Under the pieces are notes generated by a model. That model did not search any database and had not been told where the DNA came from. It saw nothing but the letters and a program-made list of their open reading frames with translations. 64,000 nucleotides of DNA from Micromonospora luteifusca (GTDB taxonomy: Bacteria > Actinomycetota > Actinomycetes > Mycobacteriales > Micromonosporaceae): assembly GCF_016907275.1 (NCBI RefSeq), contig NZ_JAFBBP010000001.1, positions 496,001 through 560,000 of the forward strand, read 5' to 3'. Below, piece after piece: positions 1-8,032 of this stretch. The translations under genes were made by a program, and so were the position numbers. Position 1 is the first letter of the stretch; each line of letters begins with the position of its first letter.

Positions 1-2
1 TG

Positions 3-1454
3 ATCGGCGCGCAGCGGGCCTTCAGCGACACCCTGTCGAGTGTGGTGGGCAACGCGGTCACGTTGATTCTGACGTTGGCCGTGATGCTCACCTTCTCCTG
101 GCAGATCACGCTGCTGGCGCTCGTCCTGCTGCCCATCTTCGTGCTACCGGCCCGGCGGATGGGTTCGCGGCTCGCCCAGTTGCAGCGCGAGGCCGCCGAG
201 CACAACGCGGCCATGAGCACCCGGATGACAGAGCGCTTCTCCGCGCCCGGTGCCACCCTGGTCAAGCTGTACGGGCGTCCTGCCGAGGAGTCCGCCGAGT
301 TCGCGGCGCGGGCACGACGGGTACGCGACATCGGCATCCGCGCCGCCATGCTCCAGTGGGTCTTCATCACCGCGCTCACCGTCGTCGGTTCACTGGCGCT
401 GGCCCTGGTCTACGGGTTGGGCGGCGTCTACGCCCTGCGGGGCAGCCTCGACGCCGGGACCGTCGTCGCCCTCGCACTGCTCCTGTCGCGTCTCTACGCA
501 CCGTTGACGTCACTGGCCAGCGCCCGGGTCGAGGTGATGAGCGCGCTGGTGAGCTTCGAGCGGGTGTTCGAGGTCCTCGACCTCACGCCGCTGATCCTCG
601 ACAGGTCAAACGCCCGCCCACTCCCCGACGGGCCGGTCGCGGTGGAGTTCGACGGGGTGCGGTTCGGCTACCCGTCGGCGGACAAGGTGTCGCTCGCGTC
701 CCTGGAGGATGTGGCGAAGCTCGATACGCGCGGCGGCGAGGAAGTGCTGCACGGCGTGTCGTTCCGCGCCGAAGCGGGGCAGATGGTCGCCCTCGTCGGC
801 TCGTCCGGGGCGGGCAAGTCGACGATCGCGCAGCTCGTGCCCCGCCTGTACGACGTCGAGGACGGGGCGGTGAAGCTCGCCGACATCGACGTACGCGATC
901 TGTCGGCCGAGTCGATCCGCACTGCGCTGGGCGTGGTGACCCAGGACGGGCACCTCTTCCACGAGAGCATCCGTGCCAACCTGGCGTTCGCTCAGCCGGA
1001 CGCCACCGAGGACGAGATGTGGGAGGTGCTCGAGCGGGCCCGACTCGACGGTCTGATCCGCTCACTTCCGGATGGGCTCGACACTGTCGTCGGTGAACGC
1101 GGATACCGCCTGTCGGGTGGGGAACGGCAGCGGCTCACCATCGCGCGGCTGCTGCTGGCCCGTCCGCGCGTGGTCATCCTCGACGAAGCGACCGCGCATC
1201 TCGACTCGACCTCGGAGGCGGCGGTTCAGGAGGCCCTCGCCGAAGCCCTGACGGGCCGGACGAGCGTGGTCATCGCACACCGGCTCTCCACCATCCGGGC
1301 GGCAGATCAGATCCTCGTCGTCGAGGACGGACGCATCGTCGAACGTGGGCGACACAGCGACCTGCTCGCCGCGGGCGGCCGGTACCAGGAGCTGTACCGC
1401 ACCCAGTTCGACCAGGAACAGCCGACGGTGCAGGAGCAACGGGTCGGCATCTGA
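3..1454 (+). CDS. ABC transporter, fused permease and ATP-binding protein (5' partial)
   Basis: C-terminal part of a type-IV (MsbA/LmrA-like) ABC exporter half-transporter. The reading frame is open to the left edge, so the start lies outside the window. The first ~190 residues are the end of the transmembrane domain, with hydrophobic segments such as VTLILTLAVMLTFSW and LALALVYGLGG. The nucleotide-binding domain follows with Walker A GSSGAGKST, Q-loop VTQDGHLF, signature LSGGERQ, Walker B VVILDEAT and the H-loop in VVIAHRLST. All catalytic elements are intact, so this half is probably active as a dimer. An insertion of about 15 residues separates the FGYP strand from the rest of the NBD. The substrate cannot be told from the sequence. 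A strong hairpin follows the stop codon and separates it from the convergent PepSY gene. Confidence 0.93.
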   Translation: MGAQRAFSDTLSSVVGNAVTLILTLAVMLTFSWQITLLALVLLPIFVLPARRMGSRLAQLQREAAEHNAAMSTRMTERFSAPGATLVKLYGRPAEESAEFAARARRVRDIGIRAAMLQWVFITALTVVGSLALALVYGLGGVYALRGSLDAGTVVALALLLSRLYAPLTSLASARVEVMSALVSFERVFEVLDLTPLILDRSNARPLPDGPVAVEFDGVRFGYPSADKVSLASLEDVAKLDTRGGEEVLHGVSFRAEAGQMVALVGSSGAGKSTIAQLVPRLYDVEDGAVKLADIDVRDLSAESIRTALGVVTQDGHLFHESIRANLAFAQPDATEDEMWEVLERARLDGLIRSLPDGLDTVVGERGYRLSGGERQRLTIARLLLARPRVVILDEATAHLDSTSEAAVQEALAEALTGRTSVVIAHRLSTIRAADQILVVEDGRIVERGRHSDLLAAGGRYQELYRTQFDQEQPTVQEQRVGI

Positions 1455-1490
1455 GGCCGCGTCACTGGGAGCGCCTGCTCCTCGACCAGA

Positions 1491-1530
1491 GCCGCCGCCC
1501 GTCCCGGTGATCCCCGTGGCGGGCGGCGGC
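1491..1530. terminator. Hairpin between convergent genes
   Basis: An 11-bp perfect inverted repeat (gccgccgcccg at 1491-1501, cgggcggcggc at 1520-1530) with an 18-nt loop sits between the ABC gene stop (1454) and the PepSY gene stop (1540). A GC-rich stem placed between convergent stops suggests a bidirectional terminator. There is no clear T-run. Confidence 0.6.
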
Positions 1531-1539
1531 CTCAGACGG

Positions 1540-2043
1540 TCAGTCGTCGTCGGAGCTGCCGTCATCGTCATCGTCGTCATCGCCGGACCGGTCGTCATCG
1601 TCGTCGTCGGCCGGCTCCTGCTCGGCCTTGACCACCGATCCGTTGTCCCGGTCGACGTCCACCTCGTGCTCGGTGTCGCCCGCGACGATCTCGACGCTCC
1701 ACACCGGTCGGCCGTGTTCCTGCTCGGCCTCGACCTCGACGATCTGGCCGCCGCCGGCCTTGGCGAGCGCGATCTCCCCGGCACGCCTCTCGTCGACCGC
1801 GCTGCCCGCCGGCGCGGTGCCGGCCGACGGCGTTCCGGCCGATGGCGTACCCGATGGGGTTCCGGCCGACGGCGAACCGCTGGCCCCGGGCGCGTCCGTG
1901 TCCGTCGGCGCGACGGTCGCCGCGGCGAGTGCCGTGCCGCCCGCCCGCGTGTCGTTTGCGGCGTTGACGCCCAGGGCGACGCCGGCCACCGCCAGCACCG
2001 CCGACCCGCCTACCGTCGCCAGAAGCAGATTGCTGCGCTTCAT
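1540..2043 (-). CDS. PepSY-domain secreted or membrane-anchored protein with Asp-rich tail
   Basis: A 167-residue exported protein. It starts MKRSNLLLATVGGSAVLAV, a signal peptide or anchor, and continues with a Pro/Ser/Gly/Thr-rich spacer of repeated SAGTPSG-type units. A PepSY-like fold begins near residue 95 (AGEIALAKAGGGQIVEVE..., GRPVWSVEIVAGDTEHEVDVDRDNG). The last ~30 residues are almost all Asp and Ser. PepSY domains are thought to act as inhibitors or ligand-binding modules at the cell surface. The start at 2043 is supported by a GAGGAGAGG ribosome site just upstream; the frame stays open much further upstream but that extension overlaps other genes. The two-component operon lies nearby on the same strand, a common neighbour of PepSY genes. 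The poly-Asp tail could bind divalent metals (inference). Confidence 0.85.
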   Translation of the reverse strand: MKRSNLLLATVGGSAVLAVAGVALGVNAANDTRAGGTALAAATVAPTDTDAPGASGSPSAGTPSGTPSAGTPSAGTAPAGSAVDERRAGEIALAKAGGGQIVEVEAEQEHGRPVWSVEIVAGDTEHEVDVDRDNGSVVKAEQEPADDDDDDRSGDDDDDDDGSSDDD

Positions 2044-2137
2044 CGTGGTGTCCACCTCTCCTCGGTTGTCGACTCTGAGGATCGGTCGGATCGGGATAGC
2101 GCCGCGCTGTCGGGACGCTAAGGCCGGGTTAAGCCCG

Positions 2138-2692
2138 TCAGCCGCGCCGGTTGAGTTCCGCCTCCAGCCGCTGGACGAGCGTCTTGCGGTCCTTGCCGGC
2201 GTGCTCGTTACGCAGGGCGGTCTTGAGCTGTCGCGTGTCGAGGCCACGGACCAGCTTGGCGGCCTCGGCGACGGACATCTCCGACATCCGGCCGGCCGTG
2301 GTGGCATCTCGGCGCGCTCGTTTGGCCGGCCCGGTGTTGGCGACGTACTGCCTGCCGGTGCGGGACGCTTCGCGCTTCTTGGTGTCGGTCGCGCGCTTCT
2401 GGCTCTCCGACATCTCGTCCCAGGCCTTCTTGGGCAGGTATCGACTCGTCGTGCCGTCCTTGCGTGCACGAGTGTCGCCCTCTTTCGTCTGCCACTTCTC
2501 GTCGCCCCAGCGTTGCAGCGACTTCTGCCGCTCGTCCTTTTCGCCCAGGAATCCCCCGCCGCGCTTCTTGTACTCCTGAGTGACCAGCTGTGACTTGCGC
2601 GCCGACCACTGCCCCGGCCTGCCGCCCTTGTCGGAAGCCTTGACCTCTTCCTTGATCTGCTCTCTGAGCTCGGGTTTCGTATACCGCGCCAT
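2138..2692 (-). CDS. DUF5872-domain protein
   Basis: A 184-residue very basic, soluble protein. The N-terminus (ARYTKPELREQIKEEVKAS, then GGRPGQWSARKSQLV and a YKKRGGG motif) matches my memory of the DUF5872 family, found in actinobacteria and in some algal viruses. The C-terminal ~40 residues (SVAEAAKLVRGLDTRQLKT..) resemble a small helical SAP/Rho-N-like nucleic-acid-binding module, which together with the charge suggests a DNA- or RNA-binding role. There is no signal peptide. It lies between the PepSY gene and the histidine kinase on the same strand, with 28 bp to the kinase stop, so it could be the last member of the two-component operon. Function is not established. Confidence 0.75.
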   Translation of the reverse strand: MARYTKPELREQIKEEVKASDKGGRPGQWSARKSQLVTQEYKKRGGGFLGEKDERQKSLQRWGDEKWQTKEGDTRARKDGTTSRYLPKKAWDEMSESQKRATDTKKREASRTGRQYVANTGPAKRARRDATTAGRMSEMSVAEAAKLVRGLDTRQLKTALRNEHAGKDRKTLVQRLEAELNRRG

Positions 2693-2720
2693 GACTGGCA
2701 GCTACCCGGGGGCGCAGCGC

Positions 2721-4007
2721 CTATGCCTGCATGGGTGACGTCGGCGGCCCGAGCCGGAGCAGCACCTGAGCCCCGCCGCCCGGCCCGGTCCGCACCTCCA
2801 GGCGACCGCCGCCGGCCTGCGCGGCACGCCGGGCGATGTCCAGGCCGAGGCCGGTCGACCCGGCTGCGCTGGCGCCCCGCCGCACCGCCCCGGCCGGCAT
2901 ACCGGTGCCCTCGTCGGCGACGGTGAGGACCACCTCCCCCGCCTCGCGGGCGAGCCGGACGGCGAACGGTGTGCCGTCGGGCGTGTGGGCGAAGACGTTG
3001 CCGAGCAGGGCGTCCACGGCCGCCGTCAGGTTGTCGGCGGCCACACCGACCGGGATCGGGCCGGCAGCCAGGTCGAGGGTGACGGTCCGGCCCGTGTCCT
3101 CGGCCAGCACCGACCAGAACGCGACCCGGTCGGCGACGATCGCCGCCGCGTCCGAGCTGGCCGGTTCCGCCGGCGAGTTGCGCCACCGCGCCTGCCGGAT
3201 CAGCCCGGTGACCGCCCGCTCGAGGCCGTCCGCCGCGGCGGTGATCCGGGCGGCGTCGTCCGGGTCACGTAACGACTCCGCCTCCAGACGCAAGGCGGTC
3301 AGCGGTGTACGCAGCTGGTGCGACAGGTCGGCGACCTGCTCGCGCTCCTGCACCAGGAGCACCTGGATCCGGGTGGCGAGATGATTGAGCGCACCTGCCA
3401 CTTCGCGCAGTTCAGCCGGGCCGGCTGGGGTGACCCGGGCGTCCAGCTCGGCGTTCGCCAGCCGGTGTGAGACGGCGGAGAGGTCGCTGATCGGCCGGAC
3501 CAGGGTGCGCGCCAGCCGGTCGGCGACCAGCAGCCCGATCAGCACGAGGATCACGCCGAGCAGCGCCAGCACCAACCACGCCCGGCTCACCCCGGCGGTC
3601 AGCTCGTGCTGCGGCACCACGATCCGGATCACCCCGGTCCCGTCCGCCCGCCCCTGCACGGCGATGACCACCTCCCGCCCGGCCGCCGACTCCCCGGTGA
3701 GGCTCTGCCCGCGCGCGGCCAGGGCCACCGCTGGCGTACGGGGTGTCTGGGCGCCGAGCACCGTGCCGTCCGGCAGGAAGACGCTCACCGGTCGTCCGGA
3801 CTCCGCGGCGAGTTGCTCGACGGTGAGTCGGATGGTCGCCGCGTCGGCGGTGCCGACCACCGGCACCAGACTCTGCGCATCGGCGGTCGCCCGAACGGTG
3901 GCCCGGTCCTCCGCGACGGTGCGGACCAGCAGCGCCAGCGGCACCAGGAACGCGATGAGGGTGAGCACGCTGACCGCGGCGACCAGCAGCGCGAGCCGTG
4001 CCCTCAC
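2721..4007 (-). CDS. Two-component sensor histidine kinase
   Basis: A 428-residue membrane histidine kinase of the EnvZ/QseC-like class. TM1 is at residues 5-30 (LALLVAAVSVLTLIAFLVPLA), then a ~110-residue extracytoplasmic sensor, TM2 near residues 142-162 (LVLALLGVILVLIGLLV), a HAMP domain, a HisKA domain with H-box LSHQLRTPLTAL, and a HATPase_c domain with D-box DEGTGMPAG and G-box STGLGLDIARRAAQ. The usual N-box Asn is seen in LGNVFAHTPDG. The GTG start overlaps the response-regulator stop (GTGA at 4004-4007), so the two are translationally coupled. The signal is unknown. The adjacent PepSY protein and the divergent secreted protein at 4940 are candidate targets or partners. Confidence 0.95.
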   Translation of the reverse strand: MRARLALLVAAVSVLTLIAFLVPLALLVRTVAEDRATVRATADAQSLVPVVGTADAATIRLTVEQLAAESGRPVSVFLPDGTVLGAQTPRTPAVALAARGQSLTGESAAGREVVIAVQGRADGTGVIRIVVPQHELTAGVSRAWLVLALLGVILVLIGLLVADRLARTLVRPISDLSAVSHRLANAELDARVTPAGPAELREVAGALNHLATRIQVLLVQEREQVADLSHQLRTPLTALRLEAESLRDPDDAARITAAADGLERAVTGLIRQARWRNSPAEPASSDAAAIVADRVAFWSVLAEDTGRTVTLDLAAGPIPVGVAADNLTAAVDALLGNVFAHTPDGTPFAVRLAREAGEVVLTVADEGTGMPAGAVRRGASAAGSTGLGLDIARRAAQAGGGRLEVRTGPGGGAQVLLRLGPPTSPMQA

Positions 4008-4699
4008 GGCTGTGCCGCCGGCGCCTCGAGACGCACCCCGACACCACGCACCGTGTGCAGGTAGCGGGGCTGCTGGGCGCTCTCCCCCAACTTGCGCCGC
4101 AACCAGGACAGGTGCACGTCGACGGTCTTGTCGGCGCCGCCGTACGGGATCTGCCAGACCTCGGTGAGCAGCTCACGTTTGGTGACCACCTGGCCGGGCC
4201 GGCCGGCGAGGTGGTGCAGCAGGTCGAACTCCCGGGGCGTCAGCTCGACCGCCACCCCGTCCAGGGCGACCTGTCGGGCCCTCGGGTCGATCCGTAGCCC
4301 GCCGACGACGAGCGCCGGGTCCTGCGCGTCCGCCCCGGCGGGCCCCCGTCGCAGCACCGCCCGGACGCGCGCATCGAGCTGCGCCGCGGTGAACGGCTTG
4401 ACCACGTAGTCGTCGGCGCCCGCGTCGAGCACCCGCACGATCTCGGCCTCGTCGTCGCGTGCGGTGGCCACGATGACCGGCACCGAGCTGACCGCGCGCA
4501 GCATCCGCAGCAGCTCGCGCCCGTCCAGGTCGGGCAGGCCCAGGTCGAGCACCACGAGATCGGGCCGGTCTTCGAGCGCGTCGCGGAGCCCGGCCATCGC
4601 GGTCGAGGCCGCGGCCACCGCATGGCCGCGTTCCCGCAATGCTCGGATCAGCGGGGTACGGATGGTCAGGTCATCCTCGATGAGCAGCAGGCGGGCCAC
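4004..4699 (-). CDS. OmpR/PhoB-family response regulator
   Basis: A 231-residue response regulator. The receiver domain (1-115) has the acidic pair in LLIEDDLTIR, the phospho-acceptor Asp in LVVLDLGLPDLDG, the conserved Thr in IVATARDD and the Lys in YVVKPF. A winged-helix DNA-binding domain (~135-225) contains the LTPREFDLLHHLAGRPGQVV and VDVHLSWLRRKLGE segments typical of OmpR/PhoB. It starts with GTG at 4699 and is the first gene of the kinase operon. The intergenic stretch to 4940 should hold its promoter. Confidence 0.96.
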   Translation of the reverse strand: MARLLLIEDDLTIRTPLIRALRERGHAVAAASTAMAGLRDALEDRPDLVVLDLGLPDLDGRELLRMLRAVSSVPVIVATARDDEAEIVRVLDAGADDYVVKPFTAAQLDARVRAVLRRGPAGADAQDPALVVGGLRIDPRARQVALDGVAVELTPREFDLLHHLAGRPGQVVTKRELLTEVWQIPYGGADKTVDVHLSWLRRKLGESAQQPRYLHTVRGVGVRLEAPAAQP

Positions 4700-4939
4700 C
4701 CTGGCAGGCTAACCGTTCCGCTGCAGGACCACGTGGTCTCGCCGTGGCGGTCGGCGATGCGGCCCGAACGATGTCCCGGCCCTTCGTGGACGGCTCGGAA
4801 CGTGATCGACCCAGGTCGCCGACTGTGGCGGTCTCCCACCTCGTCGACAACCAGCACGCTCACTGCGCAGCGTTGGCGTTAACCCTGGCTTAGCGTCGGG
4901 ATGTGCCGGCAACAACATCGGATCGGGGATAGTCGGGGC

Positions 4940-5458
4940 ATGAGCCGTCGTTCGATCCTCGTCGCCACCGGGTGGGTGGCCACGGCCGCCGTGGCAACCC
5001 TGATCGGGCTGGGTGCGATCCGACTGGTGGGCGAGAGCATCACCGGCACACCGGGCGGGGTGCGCAGCGAGGCGGAGATCGAACGCGCGCTCGCCTCGCC
5101 GGAGCCGGGGCCCGCCGCCACGAGCGTCGCGCCGCCCGGCCCGGACGCGACGAGCGCCACCGCGACCGGCCCGGGCACGACCAGCGCCGCGCCCGGCCCG
5201 GGCACGACGAGCATCACGCCGACCGCCAGCTCCGGGGTCCGCCGGGGTTTCGCCACCGACGGCGGCACGGCCGTGGCCGAGTGCGGTGCCGGCGGCGTAC
5301 GCCTCGTCTCCTGGGCGCCCGCGCAGGGCTACCGGGTCAGGGACGTGGACCGGGGCCCGGACGACGACGTCGAAGTCACGTTCGAGGGGTCGGCCCGCGA
5401 GTACGAGTTGAAGGTGCGCTGCATCGGCTCGGAGCCGGTAGCCGTCGCCGACGACTGA
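4940..5458 (+). CDS. Membrane-anchored or secreted protein of unknown function
   Basis: A 172-residue protein. It has an N-terminal uncleaved-type TM segment (ILVATGWVATAAVATLIGLGA), then a long Pro/Thr/Ser/Ala/Gly low-complexity linker with repeated PGxxATS units (~residues 45-95). A compact ~75-residue C-terminal domain contains two cysteines (VAECGAGGVRL and ELKVRCIGS), probably a disulfide. The end resembles small actinobacterial extracytoplasmic beta domains (VRLVSWAPAQGYRV, DDDVEVTFEG). The ATG at 4940 is preferred over an upstream in-frame ATG because it directly precedes the signal anchor. It is divergent from the two-component system, which may regulate it (inference). No specific function recognised. 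Confidence 0.75.
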   Translation: MSRRSILVATGWVATAAVATLIGLGAIRLVGESITGTPGGVRSEAEIERALASPEPGPAATSVAPPGPDATSATATGPGTTSAAPGPGTTSITPTASSGVRRGFATDGGTAVAECGAGGVRLVSWAPAQGYRVRDVDRGPDDDVEVTFEGSAREYELKVRCIGSEPVAVADD

Positions 5459-5506
5459 ACCGGCTGACTGCTCGGCCGGACGGGTGCCCGCAGCTGAGGT
5501 GGACGC

Positions 5507-6019
5507 TTGACGGGTGGAGGCGTACCGGCTGGCGGATTGACGGCCGGAGCCCTCGTAAGCCACCATCGCACCGTGCTGGCGCTGTGGCGGGACGAGTCGG
5601 GTCAGCTCTGTGCATGGCGGGTGGGCCGCCGCCGCCTCGCCTGGCGTCCCCGCTTTCCTCGGCCGCCACTTGAAGGCGCGGACGGCGGTCCCTTCGAAAT
5701 CATCGTGATCGCGATCCTGGCCGTTCTTGGCCTCGGTCATCTCCTCAACTGGCTCGCCGCGCTGCTGGCCACCTCGGTCGTCTGGCCATTTCGAGCGATT
5801 TCCGGCCGCTGGCCGGTTGTGGCCTACCCACTTGATCCGTCCCTGGTCGCGACGGATGACCGGGACGGCGACCCACCGCATCGACGACGGGTGGCGGGCC
5901 GCACCGCCGCCGTGGCACTGACCCGGCAATGGGTGCGGGACATCGAACGGCAGGGCCACCCGGATCGACTGGTCGACCGGCCCGGCCCCGTCGCCAGCAC
6001 TGACCAGGGCTCCAGATGA
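5507..6019 (+). CDS. Small membrane protein of unknown function
   Basis: Up to 170 residues. The core has a beta-rich start (VLALWRDESGQLCAWRVGRRRLAWRPRFPR), one or two TM segments (FEIIVIAILAVLGLGHLLNWLAALLATSVVW), then a short cytoplasmic part (RWPVVAYPLDP) and a charged tail. A similar plan (WRVGRRRLWRPR, TM, RWPVVA) is familiar from uncharacterised actinobacterial membrane proteins. The TTG start at 5507 has a GAGG ribosome site 7 nt upstream; a GTG at 5573, which begins just before LALWRDE, is an alternative. The opposite strand carries a long open frame here, but it has no recognisable domain. Confidence 0.55.
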   Translation: MTGGGVPAGGLTAGALVSHHRTVLALWRDESGQLCAWRVGRRRLAWRPRFPRPPLEGADGGPFEIIVIAILAVLGLGHLLNWLAALLATSVVWPFRAISGRWPVVAYPLDPSLVATDDRDGDPPHRRRVAGRTAAVALTRQWVRDIERQGHPDRLVDRPGPVASTDQGSR

Positions 6020-6058
6020 CAATCCACTGGCCGCCGACGACTGACCACGGGTCGCGCC

Positions 6059-7135
6059 CTACTGCCCCACCGGCTGCTCGCGGTCCGCGGCCCGGCCCAG
6101 GGCGACCATGCGCATCGTCTCCTCCCGACGACGGACGAGCAGTGCCCCGGCCAGGAAGGTCACCGGTGGGACGAGCATCAGCATCGCCCACTGCGCCGGC
6201 ACCAGGGGAATGACGTGTCCCATGTACATGGTGGAGGTGGACCAACCGGCGAGGGCGCTGTCGATCACCAGGGAGAGCGCCGCGACCGGGAGGAGCATGA
6301 CGACGATCCGTCGGCGTACCCCGGGGTCGAGCCTGACCAGCGTGATCAGCATGGTCAACGCGGCGGCGGCCAGGCCGGCGACGTAGAGCCAGAGGATCAG
6401 CTCGCTGCCCGCCTCGATGCCGTAGAAGACCTGGTAGCTGACCTCGCCGACAGGGTCGAATCTGGGGCTGGTCACCCGGTTGATCTCCAACAGTGCCACC
6501 ATCGCGGTCGGTGCGAGCAGCAGCACCGCCAATCGGCGAGGCCCCAGCAGCGCGATCACCCGGCGACGCGGCGCCGGCACGGTCAGCGCGGCGGCCGCCA
6601 CGACGGCGAGGGCGAGGCGCGGCAGGGTGTCCACCACGTACGTGAGATCGTCACCGGCCCGGGGAGCGACCAGCGCGCCCCAGCCGATCGCGCCAGCCCA
6701 GGCCAGACCGGCGGCCAACCAGCGCCACCCGACCAGCACGGCCACGCAGACGCCCGCCCAGCCGGCCACCCGCAGCCAGTCGACGAGGTCGGGGCTTCCC
6801 GGCCCGTACCCCGGTGGCATGCTCGGGTCCCGGATGAGCTGGTCGAGCAGTGACTTCCCGGCGAGCGCGAGCAGGATGGAACCGACCAGCAGGCCCGTCA
6901 CCGCCGCCGCGTCCGCCCAGGTCGGCCCGGTGAACCCCCGTGCGCTCACCCGCAGCCGAGCCCGCAGCCCGGCACCGACCAGATTCATCGCGTCACCTGC
7001 GGCAGGTCGCCGCTGACCGGGCCGCGCGCCGGCGACGAGCACGGCCAGCATCTCGTCCTCGTACGCCCGGCGGTGCTCCCACGGATAGACGGCCAGCAAC
7101 CGTCGGTAACGGCGTTCCAGATCGTCGCTGCTCAC
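6059..7135 (-). CDS. Polytopic membrane protein paired with PadR regulator
   Basis: A 358-residue protein. It has a cytoplasmic N-terminus with the DLERRYRRLLAVYPWEHRRAYEDEM signature and about eight to ten predicted TM segments (for example AAAVTGLLVGSILLALAG, LALAVVAAAALTVPA, LILWLYVAGLAAAALTML). The N-terminal RRLLxxYPxxxRxxYxxEM motif is typical of actinobacterial membrane proteins encoded next to PadR genes. Its GTG start overlaps the PadR stop (GTGA at 7132-7135), so the two are co-translated. It is probably an integral membrane effector whose level is set by the PadR protein. The transported or sensed compound is unknown. Confidence 0.85.
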   Translation of the reverse strand: MSSDDLERRYRRLLAVYPWEHRRAYEDEMLAVLVAGARPGQRRPAAGDAMNLVGAGLRARLRVSARGFTGPTWADAAAVTGLLVGSILLALAGKSLLDQLIRDPSMPPGYGPGSPDLVDWLRVAGWAGVCVAVLVGWRWLAAGLAWAGAIGWGALVAPRAGDDLTYVVDTLPRLALAVVAAAALTVPAPRRRVIALLGPRRLAVLLLAPTAMVALLEINRVTSPRFDPVGEVSYQVFYGIEAGSELILWLYVAGLAAAALTMLITLVRLDPGVRRRIVVMLLPVAALSLVIDSALAGWSTSTMYMGHVIPLVPAQWAMLMLVPPVTFLAGALLVRRREETMRMVALGRAADREQPVGQ

Positions 7136-7479
7136 GCCGCACCTCCATTGCTCAGTAGGCCGCCGCGGCGCAGCCGCACGCGGGCGGCGTCCGCGTTGTG
7201 CCGTAGGCGGTCCGCCTCTTCGGCGAGCCGACGCGCGCCGAGCGCGGTGAGTCGGTAGTAGCGGCGCAGTCGCGACTGCACCACCTCCTCGCGCTCGACC
7301 TCGATGAGGCCGTCGACGCGGAGCCGGTCGAGGACGGCGTAGAGGGTGCCGGCGCGTAGGCGCACCCGGCTGTCGGAGATGCGCAGCACGTCCTCGATGA
7401 CGGCGTAACCGTGCTTGGGCGCCTCCGCCAGCGCGGTGAGCACCAGGAACGTCGGTTCCCGCAGTGGACTCTCAGCCAT
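7132..7479 (-). CDS. PadR-family transcriptional regulator
   Basis: A 115-residue PadR winged-helix repressor. The start MAESPLREPTFLVLTALAEA is followed by the family hallmark PKHGYAVIEDVL, the recognition region RLRAGTLYAVLDRLRVDGLIEVE, the wing VVQSRLRRYYRLTALGARRL and a C-terminal dimerisation helix (LAEEADRLRHNADAARVRLR). An in-frame start 18 codons upstream exists, but it would lie beyond the operator palindrome, so the ATG at 7479 is preferred. It is co-transcribed with the membrane protein at 6059. PadR proteins usually repress their own operon and release it on binding a small hydrophobic ligand. Confidence 0.93.
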   Translation of the reverse strand: MAESPLREPTFLVLTALAEAPKHGYAVIEDVLRISDSRVRLRAGTLYAVLDRLRVDGLIEVEREEVVQSRLRRYYRLTALGARRLAEEADRLRHNADAARVRLRRGGLLSNGGAA

Positions 7480-7487
7480 GACAGGCA

Positions 7488-7512
7488 GCATATACCGGTC
7501 ATCGGTATATGC
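7488..7512. promoter_or_regulatory. Perfect palindrome, probable PadR operator
   Basis: A perfect 10-bp inverted repeat (gcatataccg at 7488-7497, cggtatatgc at 7503-7512) with a 5-nt spacer lies 9 bp upstream of the padR ATG. The arms are AT-rich in very GC-rich surroundings. The length, symmetry and position fit an autoregulatory PadR dimer site overlapping the promoter or leader. Confidence 0.75.
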
Positions 7513-7567
7513 AAGGTCAGCGAAAGTGGCCACCCGATCCGGACCTGAAGATCGCTAAGCTTCTGCC

Positions 7568-7978
7568 GTGATCCGCACCCTCGTTGTCGCCTCACTGCTG
7601 CTGGCTGGTTGCTCTCCCACCGAAGCGCCCGCACCCGCGGCCAGTTCAACCACGCCCTCGGACAAGTCCGCCGCCTCCGCGTGCACCCGCGTGGCGCTCA
7701 CCATCGAGAAGAACAACCCTCCCGTCGAGGACATGGGCACCGCGACGCGCGCCATCGAATCGGCCGATGCCGGTGTGCGGGAGGCCGGGCAGCGGCTCGG
7801 ACCGATCGCCCAGGAAGCCGGCAGGCTCTGGGTGGAGAACGACCCCACCGTCGACAAGGGGCCGGTCAACCTGCGCCTGGCCGACGCTCGACAGGAGTTG
7901 CTCACCGCGTGCACCAACCTGTTCGGCGCCTACCCGTGGCCGTTCACCAGGCTGCCCTCGCCGACGCCCAGCAGTTGA
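7568..7978 (+). CDS. Small lipoprotein of unknown function
   Basis: A 136-residue putative lipoprotein starting with GTG at 7568. The signal peptide MIRTLVVASLLLAGC ends in a lipobox (LLAGC), followed by a Ser/Pro/Ala linker. The mature part is mainly helical (VALTIEKNNPPVEDMGTA, ATRAIESADAGVREAGQR, NLRLADARQELLTACTNL) with two further Cys residues (SACTRVA and LTACTNL) that may form a disulfide. The helical-hairpin look is common in small actinobacterial lipoproteins. It is divergent from the PadR operon across ~90 bp. No family recognised. Confidence 0.75.
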   Translation: MIRTLVVASLLLAGCSPTEAPAPAASSTTPSDKSAASACTRVALTIEKNNPPVEDMGTATRAIESADAGVREAGQRLGPIAQEAGRLWVENDPTVDKGPVNLRLADARQELLTACTNLFGAYPWPFTRLPSPTPSS

Positions 7979-7987
7979 GCGACCGAC

Positions 7988-8017
7988 GTGGCCGGCACGG
8001 TGATCCGTGCCGGCCAC
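7988..8017. terminator. Strong hairpin between convergent genes
   Basis: A perfect 13-bp inverted repeat (gtggccggcacgg at 7988-8000, ccgtgccggccac at 8005-8017) with a TGAT loop lies between the lipoprotein stop and the convergent secreted-protein stop. Probably a bidirectional terminator. Confidence 0.75.
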
Positions 8018-8032
8018 GTCAGCGGCGCTGAC

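Noticed and set aside
2044..3186. Upstream extension of the PepSY gene to a much longer protein
   Set aside because: The extension runs antisense or out of frame over DUF5872 and the kinase; a strong ribosome site and signal peptide mark the start at 2043.
4709..6022. A 437-codon minus-strand frame covering two small plus-strand genes
   Set aside because: The plus-strand frames show a signal anchor and TM segments; the minus frame is Arg/Gly/Pro-rich without recognisable structure.
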